Shown: one piece after another, positions 55,066 to 63,286 of the stretch | How positions within the stretch are numbered: the stretch's first letter is position 1 | Layout of the letters: each line of letters opens with the position of its first letter | Source of the DNA: Ruegeria arenilitoris | GTDB lineage: Bacteria; Pseudomonadota; Alphaproteobacteria; Rhodobacterales; Rhodobacteraceae | DNA: 64,000 nucleotides | Direction: 5' to 3' | NCBI RefSeq assembly: GCF_013032855.1 | Contig: NZ_WQDA01000004.1 | Coordinates: forward strand, 124,001-188,000 | Made by a program: the position numbers and the translations under genes | The notes under the pieces: model-generated | The model's database searches: none | What the model was told of the DNA's origin: nothing | The model's input: the letters and a program-made list of their open reading frames with translations, nothing else

Positions 55066-56073
55066 ATGAGCTTGCCTTTCAACTCCACCTCCCGAGAGCA
55101 TAGCGAGGGCTTTATTCGCCTCTCTTTAGCTGCTCCGTTTCTGCAATATCTCACCGAACGTAAGATCAATCCGCAACCAGCATTGGATCAGGTCGGCTTG
55201 AAAGCCGAACTGTTGACTAACCCATCCGTGTTCGTTCACTCAGAGTTGGTTTACGGCTTGGTAAATGCTTTCTCAGAAGTGTCAGGAGATCGATACCTTG
55301 GACTGAATGTAGGGGAGACGTTTGACCTGCAAGAGTGGCCTCCATTCGCTCAAGCCCTGCAAACTACAAAAACGCTGTTCGAGTTTTTTACCCGCTTTGT
55401 TGGGCTTGTACCGCAGGAGTCCAATTCTGTGCGGCACAGCCTTATCATTGAAGCGGACAAAGCGACTTATCGTATCGATAGGCAACAGGAACCAACAGTC
55501 CCGCCCATTCAGGTAACCGGTTTTGGTGCTGCAATCTATGTACGCCTGTTGCAGACCGTCGTCGGCGATTCCTGGGACTCTTCGCGTGTGCGATGGGAAA
55601 GCAGATACATCAATGGTTTGCCTGTCAACTACAAAGGGATCGAGGTTGGCCTTGGAACCGATCCCGGAATGCAAATTAGTTTTCCTGTGGAATGGTTGTT
55701 TTTGCACCATGTCTCTGACGGCTCTGCCAAGCCGATGGTCTCACCGCGACAAGATGAAGAAGTAACTGTGGTGGCTGCTTTGCGCTCTGTCTTGCGCGGC
55801 AAACTGGATGAAACCGATTTGGGGCCGGAGATGGTGGCCGAGTTGCTGGGAATACAGCCGGAACGGTTCCTGAAAGCGCTTCAACAACAAGGCACAACGT
55901 TACCGCGCGAAATCAAACGGCTGCGTATCGATGTCGCCAAGGAGCACCTCAAAGATGACCAGATGACAATTGCGGAGATTGGTCTGATGCTCGGCTATTC
56001 TGACAAGTCCCATTTCACTCGCTTTTTCCGAAGTCAGACCGGAATGACACCGACCAAGTTCCGAAGCAAGTAA
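55066..56073 (+). CDS. AraC-family transcriptional regulator
   Basis: Regulator of 335 residues from the ATG at 55066 (the frame is open 19 codons upstream). The N-terminal two-thirds form an arabinose-binding-like AraC_N domain seen in ArgR/OruR-type regulators. The C-terminal helix-turn-helix pair ends MTIAEIGLMLGYSDKSHFTR and FFRSQTGMTPTKFR. It is divergent from the amidohydrolase operon with 133 bases between starts and is the likely activator of it. Codon use and GC are lower than in the core genes around. Confidence 0.88.
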   Translation: MSLPFNSTSREHSEGFIRLSLAAPFLQYLTERKINPQPALDQVGLKAELLTNPSVFVHSELVYGLVNAFSEVSGDRYLGLNVGETFDLQEWPPFAQALQTTKTLFEFFTRFVGLVPQESNSVRHSLIIEADKATYRIDRQQEPTVPPIQVTGFGAAIYVRLLQTVVGDSWDSSRVRWESRYINGLPVNYKGIEVGLGTDPGMQISFPVEWLFLHHVSDGSAKPMVSPRQDEEVTVVAALRSVLRGKLDETDLGPEMVAELLGIQPERFLKALQQQGTTLPREIKRLRIDVAKEHLKDDQMTIAEIGLMLGYSDKSHFTRFFRSQTGMTPTKFRSK

Positions 56074-56654
56074 ATGTGGTCGAGCCAAATGAACGCTTCG
56101 AAGATTAGGTCCTCGTGGGATCAGTTCGGAGAAGTTGTAGTGCGACGTTGAACAGGTTAGTCGACGACACGAATGGTTGGTTGCCACCGCCGATACAACC
56201 TCTGCAACTGGCCGTTTCGTTGTGTATTTCGGAGTTAGCAAAGCTTGGTTGCGAAGGTCCGGTTTGGGCTGCCACCAGCCAATCATGCTTGCCGCAGAGA
56301 AAGGCCGCATCGAGCCCAATCTACCGATGCTGCAGCTAGTTCGAATGGGCGTGATGAGCACAGAACGGACGTCCCCGGGTTTGATCACTCCTCCCGCCGA
56401 CTCCTGAGAAGAGGCAATAATACACACGCATAAGCCACCTATGAATTTACATCTAAGAAGCTTTCGTTGGAACGGAGGTCACTAAATTCGAGCCTGGCTT
56501 CAACTCTCCACCTGTAAACAATTGTACATGATCCAAAATTCTTTTCAGTTTTTTGCTATTAGGCCTGTCGGTACAAATCATCACTACAAACAAGGCGAAT
56601 TTTGGCTTGGATCGTTTCTCTGCCCCTGTTTCGCCGATGACAAGGAGGAAAGAA
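56074..56654. other. 581-base gene-poor stretch with the promoter of the betaine-type transporter
   Basis: Short ORFs here (for example 56177-56407) lack start sites and protein-like composition, and none is supported. The last ~200 bases are AT-rich and must contain the promoter of the binding-protein gene, which has a near-perfect AAGGAGGAA site. I see no RNA gene, and no element end carrying a copy of the tRNA-Pro sequence. Confidence 0.5.
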
Positions 56655-57626
56655 ATGTTCAAGATTTCAGCGGGTCTCGGGTGCGTATTTGCTGCGGCAA
56701 TCACCGCTTCGGCGGCCCAGGCAAACGAATGCGGCGAAGTATCACTGATGCAGGCCGATTGGGGGTCAGCGCAAATTGTGACCGCGGTCTCGAAGTTTCT
56801 GATGGAGCAAGGCTATGGTTGCGAAGTGACCACGGTTCCGCTCTCGAGCAACCCTGCGCTGGCATCCGTATCCGAGACCGGAGAGCCCGATATTCTGACT
56901 GAAATCTGGACAAACGGCGCGCCGGCTTACCAAGGGCTGGTTGATTCAGGTGCGATCATTCCTGTGACCGAAGTTTTGTCAGATGGCGGTGTCGAAGGGT
57001 TCTTTGTTCCGAACTACCTTATGGAAGAGCATCCGGAACTGGCAACAATTGAAGGCATCGCAGCCAACCCCGAACTCGTCGGAAATCGCTTTCACAACTG
57101 CCCCGAGGGATGGACCTGTCTAAATGTCAGCACCAACCTGATGAAGGCAGGCGGGCTGATTGATGCAGGCATTGAAAACTTCGTGCATGGATCAGGCGAA
57201 ACCCTTGCGGCTTCGATCGCTGCCGCCTACGAAAACAAAGAGCCATGGTTCGGCTTTTATTGGGCACCAACATCGGTACTGGGCAAATACCCGATGACCC
57301 TGGTCGATATGGGCCCCCATGACCCTGAAAAGCACGCCTGCAACATCACAGCGGAATGCGCGACGCCAGAAATGAGCGCCTTCCCCCGCAGTGAAGTCGT
57401 TACAGTTCTGTCGAAAGAATTCATGGCCGAAAACACAGCAGTGTCTGACCTGATGACAAATCTATCCTTCACCAACGCACAGATGGGCGAAACGCTGGCA
57501 TGGGTTGAAGACAACAATGCCTCCTACGATGAAGGCGCGGTGCATTTCCTAACAACCTACAAGGATGTCTGGGGGGCGTGGCTTAACGATGCTGCGCGCG
57601 AAAAACTTTCCGCCTTGCTGCAGTAA
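56655..57626 (+). CDS. Glycine betaine/DMSP-type ABC transporter, substrate-binding protein
   Basis: Periplasmic binding protein of the OpuAC/ProX family, 323 residues. Signal peptide (1-23, AQA|NE). The mature protein carries MQADWGSAQIVTAVSKFLME and ILTEIWTNGAPAYQ, plus Trp and Tyr residues that could form the aromatic cage for a quaternary ammonium or sulfonium ligand (EPWFGFYWAPTSVLGKY). AAGGAGGAA precedes the ATG at 56655; the longer upstream frame is not real. A hairpin after it may allow higher expression than the permease. Confidence 0.9.
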   Translation: MFKISAGLGCVFAAAITASAAQANECGEVSLMQADWGSAQIVTAVSKFLMEQGYGCEVTTVPLSSNPALASVSETGEPDILTEIWTNGAPAYQGLVDSGAIIPVTEVLSDGGVEGFFVPNYLMEEHPELATIEGIAANPELVGNRFHNCPEGWTCLNVSTNLMKAGGLIDAGIENFVHGSGETLAASIAAAYENKEPWFGFYWAPTSVLGKYPMTLVDMGPHDPEKHACNITAECATPEMSAFPRSEVVTVLSKEFMAENTAVSDLMTNLSFTNAQMGETLAWVEDNNASYDEGAVHFLTTYKDVWGAWLNDAAREKLSALLQ

Positions 57627-57638
57627 ACTGCATGGACA

Positions 57639-57660
57639 GGGGCATCCTCAGCGATGCCCC
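57639..57660 (+). promoter_or_regulatory. Intergenic hairpin between binding-protein and permease genes
   Basis: GGGGCATC/GATGCCCC, a perfect 8-bp stem with a six-base loop, 12 bases after the stop of the binding-protein gene and without a T-run. Such stems commonly protect the upstream message or partly terminate it, giving more binding protein than permease. Confidence 0.6.
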
Positions 57661-57693
57661 TAACGCACTGAAGTAGATCGGAAAGTGGGATAA

Positions 57694-58722
57694 ATGGCCT
57701 TCTATGACAAGTTATTCAGCGCATTGGGTTTGAGCGAATGGTGTGGCACGTCCGATGACAAAGCGCCTCTTTCGCTGGCGGATCTTGCGGCGCAAGCAGT
57801 AGGAGAAGAGGCCTCTGAGCCGCTCATTCCAATTCCCTCGTTTGATAATCTGCACGAAAGCTGCAACCGCATATGGCAGTCGCGCGATGTAACCAACGGG
57901 ATCGAAGAAGGGTTTCTGGCAGCCAAACCGGTCCTGAAAACCGTTCTGGACCCGATCACGCAGCCATTGAGCTGGATATTGGATGGCGCACTTTGGCTGT
58001 TTGAAGCGACGCCATGGTTCATCATGGTACCGCTTCTGGTGGCGATTTCCTGGTACGCGTCACGTTCGCGCCCTGTGACGATCTTCGTGGCCGCCTCGAT
58101 TATGATGCTGGCCCTCGTAGACCACTACGATGTGGCGATGCAAACCCTGTCGATCGTCTTTGTGTGTACGACGATTTCGGTGCTGTTCGGTGTGCCCATT
58201 GGAATTGCCATGTCGAAATCCGACCGATTGCAAAAAGGCGTCGTTCCGTTGCTCGACCTGCTGCAGACCCTGCCGACATTCGTGTACCTGATCCCTCTGA
58301 TTTTCTTGTTCTCGGTCACGGAATCCAAACTGTACGGGATTGCGATCATCCTTTACGCGATTGTGCCGGTGATCCGTTTGACCGACCTTGGCATCCGGCT
58401 TGTCGACAGGGATGTGATCGAGGCGGCCAATGCCTTTGGCATGAAGGACCGCCAGAAACTGATGCGGGTTCAACTCCCTTTAGCGCTGCCCAATATCATG
58501 GCAGGAATCAACCAGACCATCATGATGAGCCTTGCCATGGTCGTGATCGCCTCTCTTGTTTCGGCCCCTGGCCTTGGCGTGAACGTGTTGCGCGGTATCC
58601 GAAACCTTGAACTGGGTGTGGGCATCGTCGCGGGCATCGGCATTGTTCTGCTGGCCGTGATCCTTGACCGCGTGTCCAAGGCAGCTCTCACACGGGTCGA
58701 TAAGACCCAAGTCAAACATTAA
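57694..58722 (+). CDS. Glycine betaine-type ABC transporter, permease (ProW-like)
   Basis: Inner-membrane subunit of 342 residues. A ~100-residue soluble N-terminal part precedes about six helices. The EAA loop that contacts the ATPase is VIEAANAFGMKDRQKLMRVQ followed by LPLALPNIMAGINQTIMM. It belongs to the OpuAB/ProW family. It lies 67 bases after the binding-protein gene and 12 bases before the ATPase gene. Confidence 0.93.
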   Translation: MAFYDKLFSALGLSEWCGTSDDKAPLSLADLAAQAVGEEASEPLIPIPSFDNLHESCNRIWQSRDVTNGIEEGFLAAKPVLKTVLDPITQPLSWILDGALWLFEATPWFIMVPLLVAISWYASRSRPVTIFVAASIMMLALVDHYDVAMQTLSIVFVCTTISVLFGVPIGIAMSKSDRLQKGVVPLLDLLQTLPTFVYLIPLIFLFSVTESKLYGIAIILYAIVPVIRLTDLGIRLVDRDVIEAANAFGMKDRQKLMRVQLPLALPNIMAGINQTIMMSLAMVVIASLVSAPGLGVNVLRGIRNLELGVGIVAGIGIVLLAVILDRVSKAALTRVDKTQVKH

Positions 58723-58734
58723 GGAGCCGGTTCA

Positions 58735-59793
58735 ATGACACAACCAATGGTCCGCCTGTCCGGGCTCTATAAAATCTTTGGCGCCCGCGACAAGGACGTG
58801 TTGCAGCATGCCAAAGGAGGCATGGGCAAGGAAGAATTGCTGGCGCAGCACGGGCACGTGTTGGGGCTCAACAACATCAACGTCGATATGCAGGCGGGGG
58901 AAATCACAGTGGTCATGGGCCTGTCCGGCTCTGGGAAATCTACTCTGATCCGCCACCTGAACCGGTTGATCGAACCCACTGCGGGCGAGATCATCGTGCA
59001 GGGTGAGGACGTGATGCAATTGTCCGAGGACGGGTTGCGCCATGCTCGACAGGAAAAGATGTCGATGGTGTTCCAGAAGTTCGCGCTTTTGCCGCACAAA
59101 ACCGTGCTGAAGAACGCAGGCATGCCGCTCTCGGTGCGCGGCGAGGACGAGGCGACTTGCGACCGTGAAGCCGCCAAGTGGCTGGATCGCGTGGGTCTGA
59201 GCGGGTTCGAGAACCATTATCCAGCGCAATTGTCCGGTGGGATGCAACAGCGTGTGGGCATTGCCCGGGCGCTGACCGCGAACACACCGATCATGCTGAT
59301 GGACGAGGCTTTCTCGGCTCTTGACCCACTGATCCGAACCGACATGCAGGACCTGCTGCTCGAGCTGCAAAAAGAGCTGCACAAGACCATCATCTTCATC
59401 ACTCACGATCTAGATGAGGCGTTGAAGCTGGCCGATCACCTTGTGATCCTTAAAGACGGCTTTGTCGTGCAGCAGGGCGAGCCGCAGCATATTCTGTTGA
59501 ACCCCAACGATCCTTACATCGAAGACTTCGTGAGCGACATCAACCGAGCACGGGTTCTGCGGGTCCGCTCGATCATGACCCCGCTGGACGGTGGCCAAGT
59601 GCCAGAAGATGCCCATGGCGAAGTGGACGTGAACGACACGCTCGAAAGCATGATCGCGCGGTCCGGCGGGGATACGTCACACGCCTATGTTGTCAAGGAT
59701 GGGGAGAAGACAGTCGGCTCACTGGATATGACTGAACTGGTTCGCGCACTCGTCCCTCGCGTCGCATCCGAAGCAGGCGCACGTCAGTCCTGA
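58735..59793 (+). CDS. Glycine betaine-type ABC transporter, ATPase (ProV-like)
   Basis: ATP-binding subunit of 352 residues. Walker A GLSGSGKST at 62-70, signature LSGGMQQRVGIARAL, Walker B IMLMDEAFSALDP, and the H-loop FITHDLDEALKLAD are all intact. The C-terminal ~80 residues (RSIMTPLDG... VVKDGEKTVGSLDM) are a short CBS-like region, which in OpuAA/ProV senses ionic strength. Last gene of the transporter operon; convergent with the LysR gene 33 bases away. Confidence 0.95.
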   Translation: MTQPMVRLSGLYKIFGARDKDVLQHAKGGMGKEELLAQHGHVLGLNNINVDMQAGEITVVMGLSGSGKSTLIRHLNRLIEPTAGEIIVQGEDVMQLSEDGLRHARQEKMSMVFQKFALLPHKTVLKNAGMPLSVRGEDEATCDREAAKWLDRVGLSGFENHYPAQLSGGMQQRVGIARALTANTPIMLMDEAFSALDPLIRTDMQDLLLELQKELHKTIIFITHDLDEALKLADHLVILKDGFVVQQGEPQHILLNPNDPYIEDFVSDINRARVLRVRSIMTPLDGGQVPEDAHGEVDVNDTLESMIARSGGDTSHAYVVKDGEKTVGSLDMTELVRALVPRVASEAGARQS

Positions 59794-59826
59794 CGCGCGC
59801 TGACGACAAAGCTGGAATTCATCAGA

Positions 59827-60750
59827 TCAGGCCCGAAATAGCCGCATGGTTGGGTCGGCTTCGATCTGTTCGAACAGCCAGTCAACAAACGTATCGAGCT
59901 TTGGGTTGGGTGCACGTTCTTTTTGCGTCGCCAGATACCAGCTGCCTGGCTCGGGCACCGAAATATCAAACGGTTTGACCAGGCGCCCCCTTTCAAGGTC
60001 ACGCGTGCAAAACGGTGCTCTTGCGACGCTGATACCGTGATTTTTTAGAACAGCTTCACGGACCAGCGGGTAATTGTCGAAAACAGAGCCAAATTTCATC
60101 GTTTCGCGATCTAAGCCCGCCGCATCCAACCAGCAGTCCCAGTCATCCGGCTCATTCCATGTGTTTGGGACACTCAGCAACAGGAAATTTCTTAGCTCTT
60201 CCAGCGGCATTCCACCGCTTGCGGTTTTCAAGGCCTCCGGAGCACATACCGGGTAGATATCCGTTTCGAACAAGGGGCTATAGTCAAACCGTTTGTCAAA
60301 TGGTGGCGCGTTGAACACGCCCACATCGAACCGGTGCATGTCATAATCACCGTCTTCAAAGGTAGAGACGATGCGCACGCGTGTGTCCGGATTATCCTGA
60401 AGAAAGTCTGCCAATCTGGGCTGTAACCACATTGTATTGAAACTTGCGTAGGACTGAACGAGCAACACGTCCGGTTCCTCAGGTGTCTGGATGCGCCGAG
60501 TGGCTTTGATGATTCCCTGAATGTGTTCGCGTATTGGCGGGTAATATTGCTCGCCAGCCGGTGTTAGCTCGACCGAACGGCTTGTGCGTTCCAGTAATTT
60601 AACGCCGATTGTTGTTTCTAATGCTTTGACCTGGTGGCTGACTGCCGCATGCGTCACACAAATCTCGTCAGCGGCCTTTCGGAAACTCTTGTGACGCGCC
60701 ACCGCCTCAAAAGCGCGCAGTGAAACCAGCGTGGGCATGTGAGTGGTCAT
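59827..60750 (-). CDS. LysR-family regulator (GcvA-like)
   Basis: Regulator of 307 residues with the N-terminal helix-turn-helix FRKAADEICVTHAAVSHQVK and the substrate-binding domain beyond ~90 (DVLLVQSYASFNTMWLQPRL). The GcvA-like subgroup is common beside amino-acid or betaine catabolic genes. It is convergent with the transporter and divergent from the CoA-ligase operon (237 bases between starts), so it is well placed to control both. Confidence 0.92.
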   Translation of the reverse strand: MTTHMPTLVSLRAFEAVARHKSFRKAADEICVTHAAVSHQVKALETTIGVKLLERTSRSVELTPAGEQYYPPIREHIQGIIKATRRIQTPEEPDVLLVQSYASFNTMWLQPRLADFLQDNPDTRVRIVSTFEDGDYDMHRFDVGVFNAPPFDKRFDYSPLFETDIYPVCAPEALKTASGGMPLEELRNFLLLSVPNTWNEPDDWDCWLDAAGLDRETMKFGSVFDNYPLVREAVLKNHGISVARAPFCTRDLERGRLVKPFDISVPEPGSWYLATQKERAPNPKLDTFVDWLFEQIEADPTMRLFRA

Positions 60751-60777
60751 TGCTGCATCTCCTCGATGAAATCAATT

Positions 60778-60795
60778 CTGCTTACCCTCAAGCAG
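60778..60795. promoter_or_regulatory. Inverted repeat upstream of the LysR gene
   Basis: CTGCTT-N6-AAGCAG, a perfect six-base inverted repeat, lies 27 bases upstream of the LysR start codon. Position and size suit a LysR autoregulatory site or a leader hairpin. No second copy was found nearby, so the assignment is tentative. Confidence 0.35.
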
Positions 60796-60907
60796 AGTTA
60801 TCCGACGACGGGCGCGAATATAGCAGGGTATTGATACTCTTTTTCATAACCTGTCAGGGGGTAGCACGCAATTCGCGGTGCGATGTGATCGGTTAGAATT
60901 TCTTGAT

Positions 60908-60924
60908 GAAAGGAAATTTCTTTC
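60908..60924. promoter_or_regulatory. GAAA/TTTC inverted repeat before the CoA-ligase operon
   Basis: GAAAGGAAATTTCTTTC contains the perfect octamer GAAATTTC flanked by GAAA and TTTC, 63 bases before the ligase ATG. The surrounding bases are AT-rich. It could be the operator for the adjacent LysR protein or another regulator. Confidence 0.35.
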
Positions 60925-60987
60925 AATTCTTCAACTGGGTGAGAAATGCCAGATTAGCAGATAGAGAATTTATGGGATTCCACCTTC

Positions 60988-62592
60988 ATGCCACCACTTT
61001 CACCTTCGCCAAATGCATATGGCTATCCGTTGCTGATTAAACACTTGCTGGCCGGATCCCAGCTCGCGTCAGCCAGCCAAGAGATCGTCAGCGGCACCGA
61101 AATGCGACTGAGCTACGCGGACTTGGGCAAACGCGTGCGCCAACTTGCCAATTCTCTAAAGGCGAGCGAGATACATGAGGGTATGCGCGTCGGTGTCATG
61201 GATTGGGATACCCACCGCTATCTTGAGTGTTTTTTCGCGATCCCGATGATGGGTGCATCCCTTTTCACGATCAACGTGCGACTATCTCCTGCTCAGGTTC
61301 TTTACACGATCAACCATGGGCAACCGGATCTGATCATCGTGCACCGCGATTTCATGCCGCTCATTGAGGGTATCAAATCGGGCTTTGATCGGGACATCAC
61401 CATCGTGCCGATTGGAGACGGAGAAGGATATGAAGAGTGGATAGGCAAAGCCCCAGGCAGCTTTGACTTCCCGGACTTCGATGAAAACCAAACGGCAACC
61501 TTGTTTTATACAACCGGGACCACCGGCAATCCCAAAGGGGTGAGCTATTCACATCGGCAGTTGGTCCTTCACACATTGGGCTTGATCGCAGGTTTCGGCG
61601 CATGGCCCGGGAATGCCGGATTTCATCGCGGCGACGTCTACATGCCGCTGACGCCCTTGTTTCACGTCCACGGCTGGGGATTTCCATATGCCGCAACGAT
61701 GCTGGGGCTGCGTCAGGTCTATCCCGGTCGATATGACCCTGACACAATCTTGCGATTGATTGCAGACGAAAACGTCACCTTTTCACACTGCGTGCCCACG
61801 GTTCTGTCAATGGTGCTCGACCATCCGGGCTGCCCACAAATTGACCTGGACAGATGGAAAGTGATCATTGGCGGGGCCGCTTTGCCGCGAGGCCTGCAGG
61901 ACCGCGCCGCGGCGGCGGGCATATCCTTGCATGCGGCCTATGGGATGTCCGAAACCTGTCCGTTTCTGACGGTGGCCGATTTGTCCAGCAATGACCCCGA
62001 GATGCAGGCGCAAACCGGCTTTCCCGGCCCTCTTGTCGACCTTCGTGTTGTGACACCGGATATGCAGGACGTCCCACATGACGGCGAAACAACCGGCGAA
62101 GTTGTTGCTCGGGCTCCCTGGTTGACACAAAGCTATCTGGATAATGCGCATGCCTCGGATGAGCTTTGGGACGGTGGGTATCTGCATACCGGGGATGTTG
62201 GGTATATCCGCGAGAATGGATCGTTGCAGATTACTGACCGCCTCAAGGATGTGATTAAGACCGGCGGCGAATGGATATCCTCACTGGCACTGGAAAACAT
62301 AGCATCGTCTTGCAGCGGCGTTGAGGACGTCGCAGCAATCGGGCTACCGCACGCGAAATGGGGCGAAAGGCCAGTGTTGGTCGCTCAAGCCGCAAAGGAT
62401 GCCGACCCGGATCTTGTGCGCTTGAGAGTCATGGAAGAAATCCAGTCGCGGGTTGACGCAGGCGAGATCTCAAAATGGGCAGTTCCAGACGAATTAATCT
62501 TTGTCGACCGCCTACCTAAAACCAGCGTCGGCAAACTCGACAAGAAACTCGTGCGGCAAGATATTTCAACGCGCTCGGACTTAAAATCATGA
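60988..62592 (+). CDS. AMP-forming acyl-CoA ligase (DmdB/FadD-like)
   Basis: Activates a carboxylic acid to its CoA thioester with ATP, 534 residues. P-loop-like YTTGTTGNPKG at 174-184, YGMSETCP (A5), GYLHTGDVGYI (A7), DRLKDVIKTGGEWIS (A8), and the catalytic Lys in TSVGKLDKK near the end. It is in the branch containing medium-chain and methylmercaptopropionate-CoA ligases, but the substrate is not readable. Its stop overlaps the cupin start (ATGA), which ties the two activities together. Confidence 0.9.
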   Translation: MPPLSPSPNAYGYPLLIKHLLAGSQLASASQEIVSGTEMRLSYADLGKRVRQLANSLKASEIHEGMRVGVMDWDTHRYLECFFAIPMMGASLFTINVRLSPAQVLYTINHGQPDLIIVHRDFMPLIEGIKSGFDRDITIVPIGDGEGYEEWIGKAPGSFDFPDFDENQTATLFYTTGTTGNPKGVSYSHRQLVLHTLGLIAGFGAWPGNAGFHRGDVYMPLTPLFHVHGWGFPYAATMLGLRQVYPGRYDPDTILRLIADENVTFSHCVPTVLSMVLDHPGCPQIDLDRWKVIIGGAALPRGLQDRAAAAGISLHAAYGMSETCPFLTVADLSSNDPEMQAQTGFPGPLVDLRVVTPDMQDVPHDGETTGEVVARAPWLTQSYLDNAHASDELWDGGYLHTGDVGYIRENGSLQITDRLKDVIKTGGEWISSLALENIASSCSGVEDVAAIGLPHAKWGERPVLVAQAAKDADPDLVRLRVMEEIQSRVDAGEISKWAVPDELIFVDRLPKTSVGKLDKKLVRQDISTRSDLKS

Positions 62593-63275
62593 CAGACAAA
62601 CAACGCCGTATTCAGGCGCTTATTCAATCCATTGTCACCTATCTGCAGGCTCACAGAGCTGCCACGCGCGGCGTTGATCTGACGTTGGACAAGCTGGCAG
62701 CCATGGACCTGTCCGATGAGAAGCTCATTGACTTACCTCCCCAAGGAACCCGGCATGATGAGGTTCTGAAGAACGCTGTCGCCGGGATTGCAGCCCCGGA
62801 ATTGCAGGAAATCGCAGGCTGTCTGAAAGCGGCCAAGGATGATCTGATCTGGCGCGAAGACAACGCCCAATTCTATCCCCCCGGTGCCGATTTGGGAGAG
62901 GGATACACAAGGTGCAACCTGCATACTCTGCTGATCGGGCCGGATGCATGTGGATATCACCATCTCGATTTCAACCTTGGCATTTTCATGCTGGGACCAA
63001 GGACGCTGTATCGCGACCACAACCACGACGCGCCAGAACTGTACCTGAACCTTTCCGAGAAATCTGGTTGGCGGTTTGGCACCCGTGACTGGCAGGATTA
63101 TCCGGCTGGATCACTTATCTGGAACGCGGCGGGCGATCCCCACGCCACCCGGGTCTATGACCAGCCATTCATCTCCGTCTTTGTCTGGCTCGAGAACGTG
63201 AATTCACCCTGCAATGTAATCCACTTCGACGATTGGGCAGAGATCGAACAAGATCTTGCCAAACAGTCCAATTGA
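62589..63275 (+). CDS. Cupin of the DMSP-lyase-like superfamily
   Basis: Cytoplasmic protein of 228 residues with a helical N-terminal ~90 and a C-terminal cupin. The metal site reads His144-x-His146-x3-Glu150-x-Tyr152 (DHNHDAPELYLNL), and the second cupin motif supplies His185 (GDPHATRV). The H-x3-E-x-Y ... H spacing (38-39 residues to the last His) follows the DddQ/DddL pattern, in which metal and Tyr act in beta-elimination of DMSP to DMS and acrylate. Length is nearer to DddL than to the shorter DddQ. The superfamily also includes non-lyases, so the activity is inferred. Confidence 0.75.
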   Translation: MTDKQRRIQALIQSIVTYLQAHRAATRGVDLTLDKLAAMDLSDEKLIDLPPQGTRHDEVLKNAVAGIAAPELQEIAGCLKAAKDDLIWREDNAQFYPPGADLGEGYTRCNLHTLLIGPDACGYHHLDFNLGIFMLGPRTLYRDHNHDAPELYLNLSEKSGWRFGTRDWQDYPAGSLIWNAAGDPHATRVYDQPFISVFVWLENVNSPCNVIHFDDWAEIEQDLAKQSN

Positions 63276-63286
63276 GGTTTCCAAAC

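Noticed and set aside
50556..56654. Direct repeat of the tRNA-Pro 3' end (attR)
   Set aside because: Scanned by eye for CTCTCACTCCGACCA. Only short matches such as CGACCA occur, so no attachment site is claimed.
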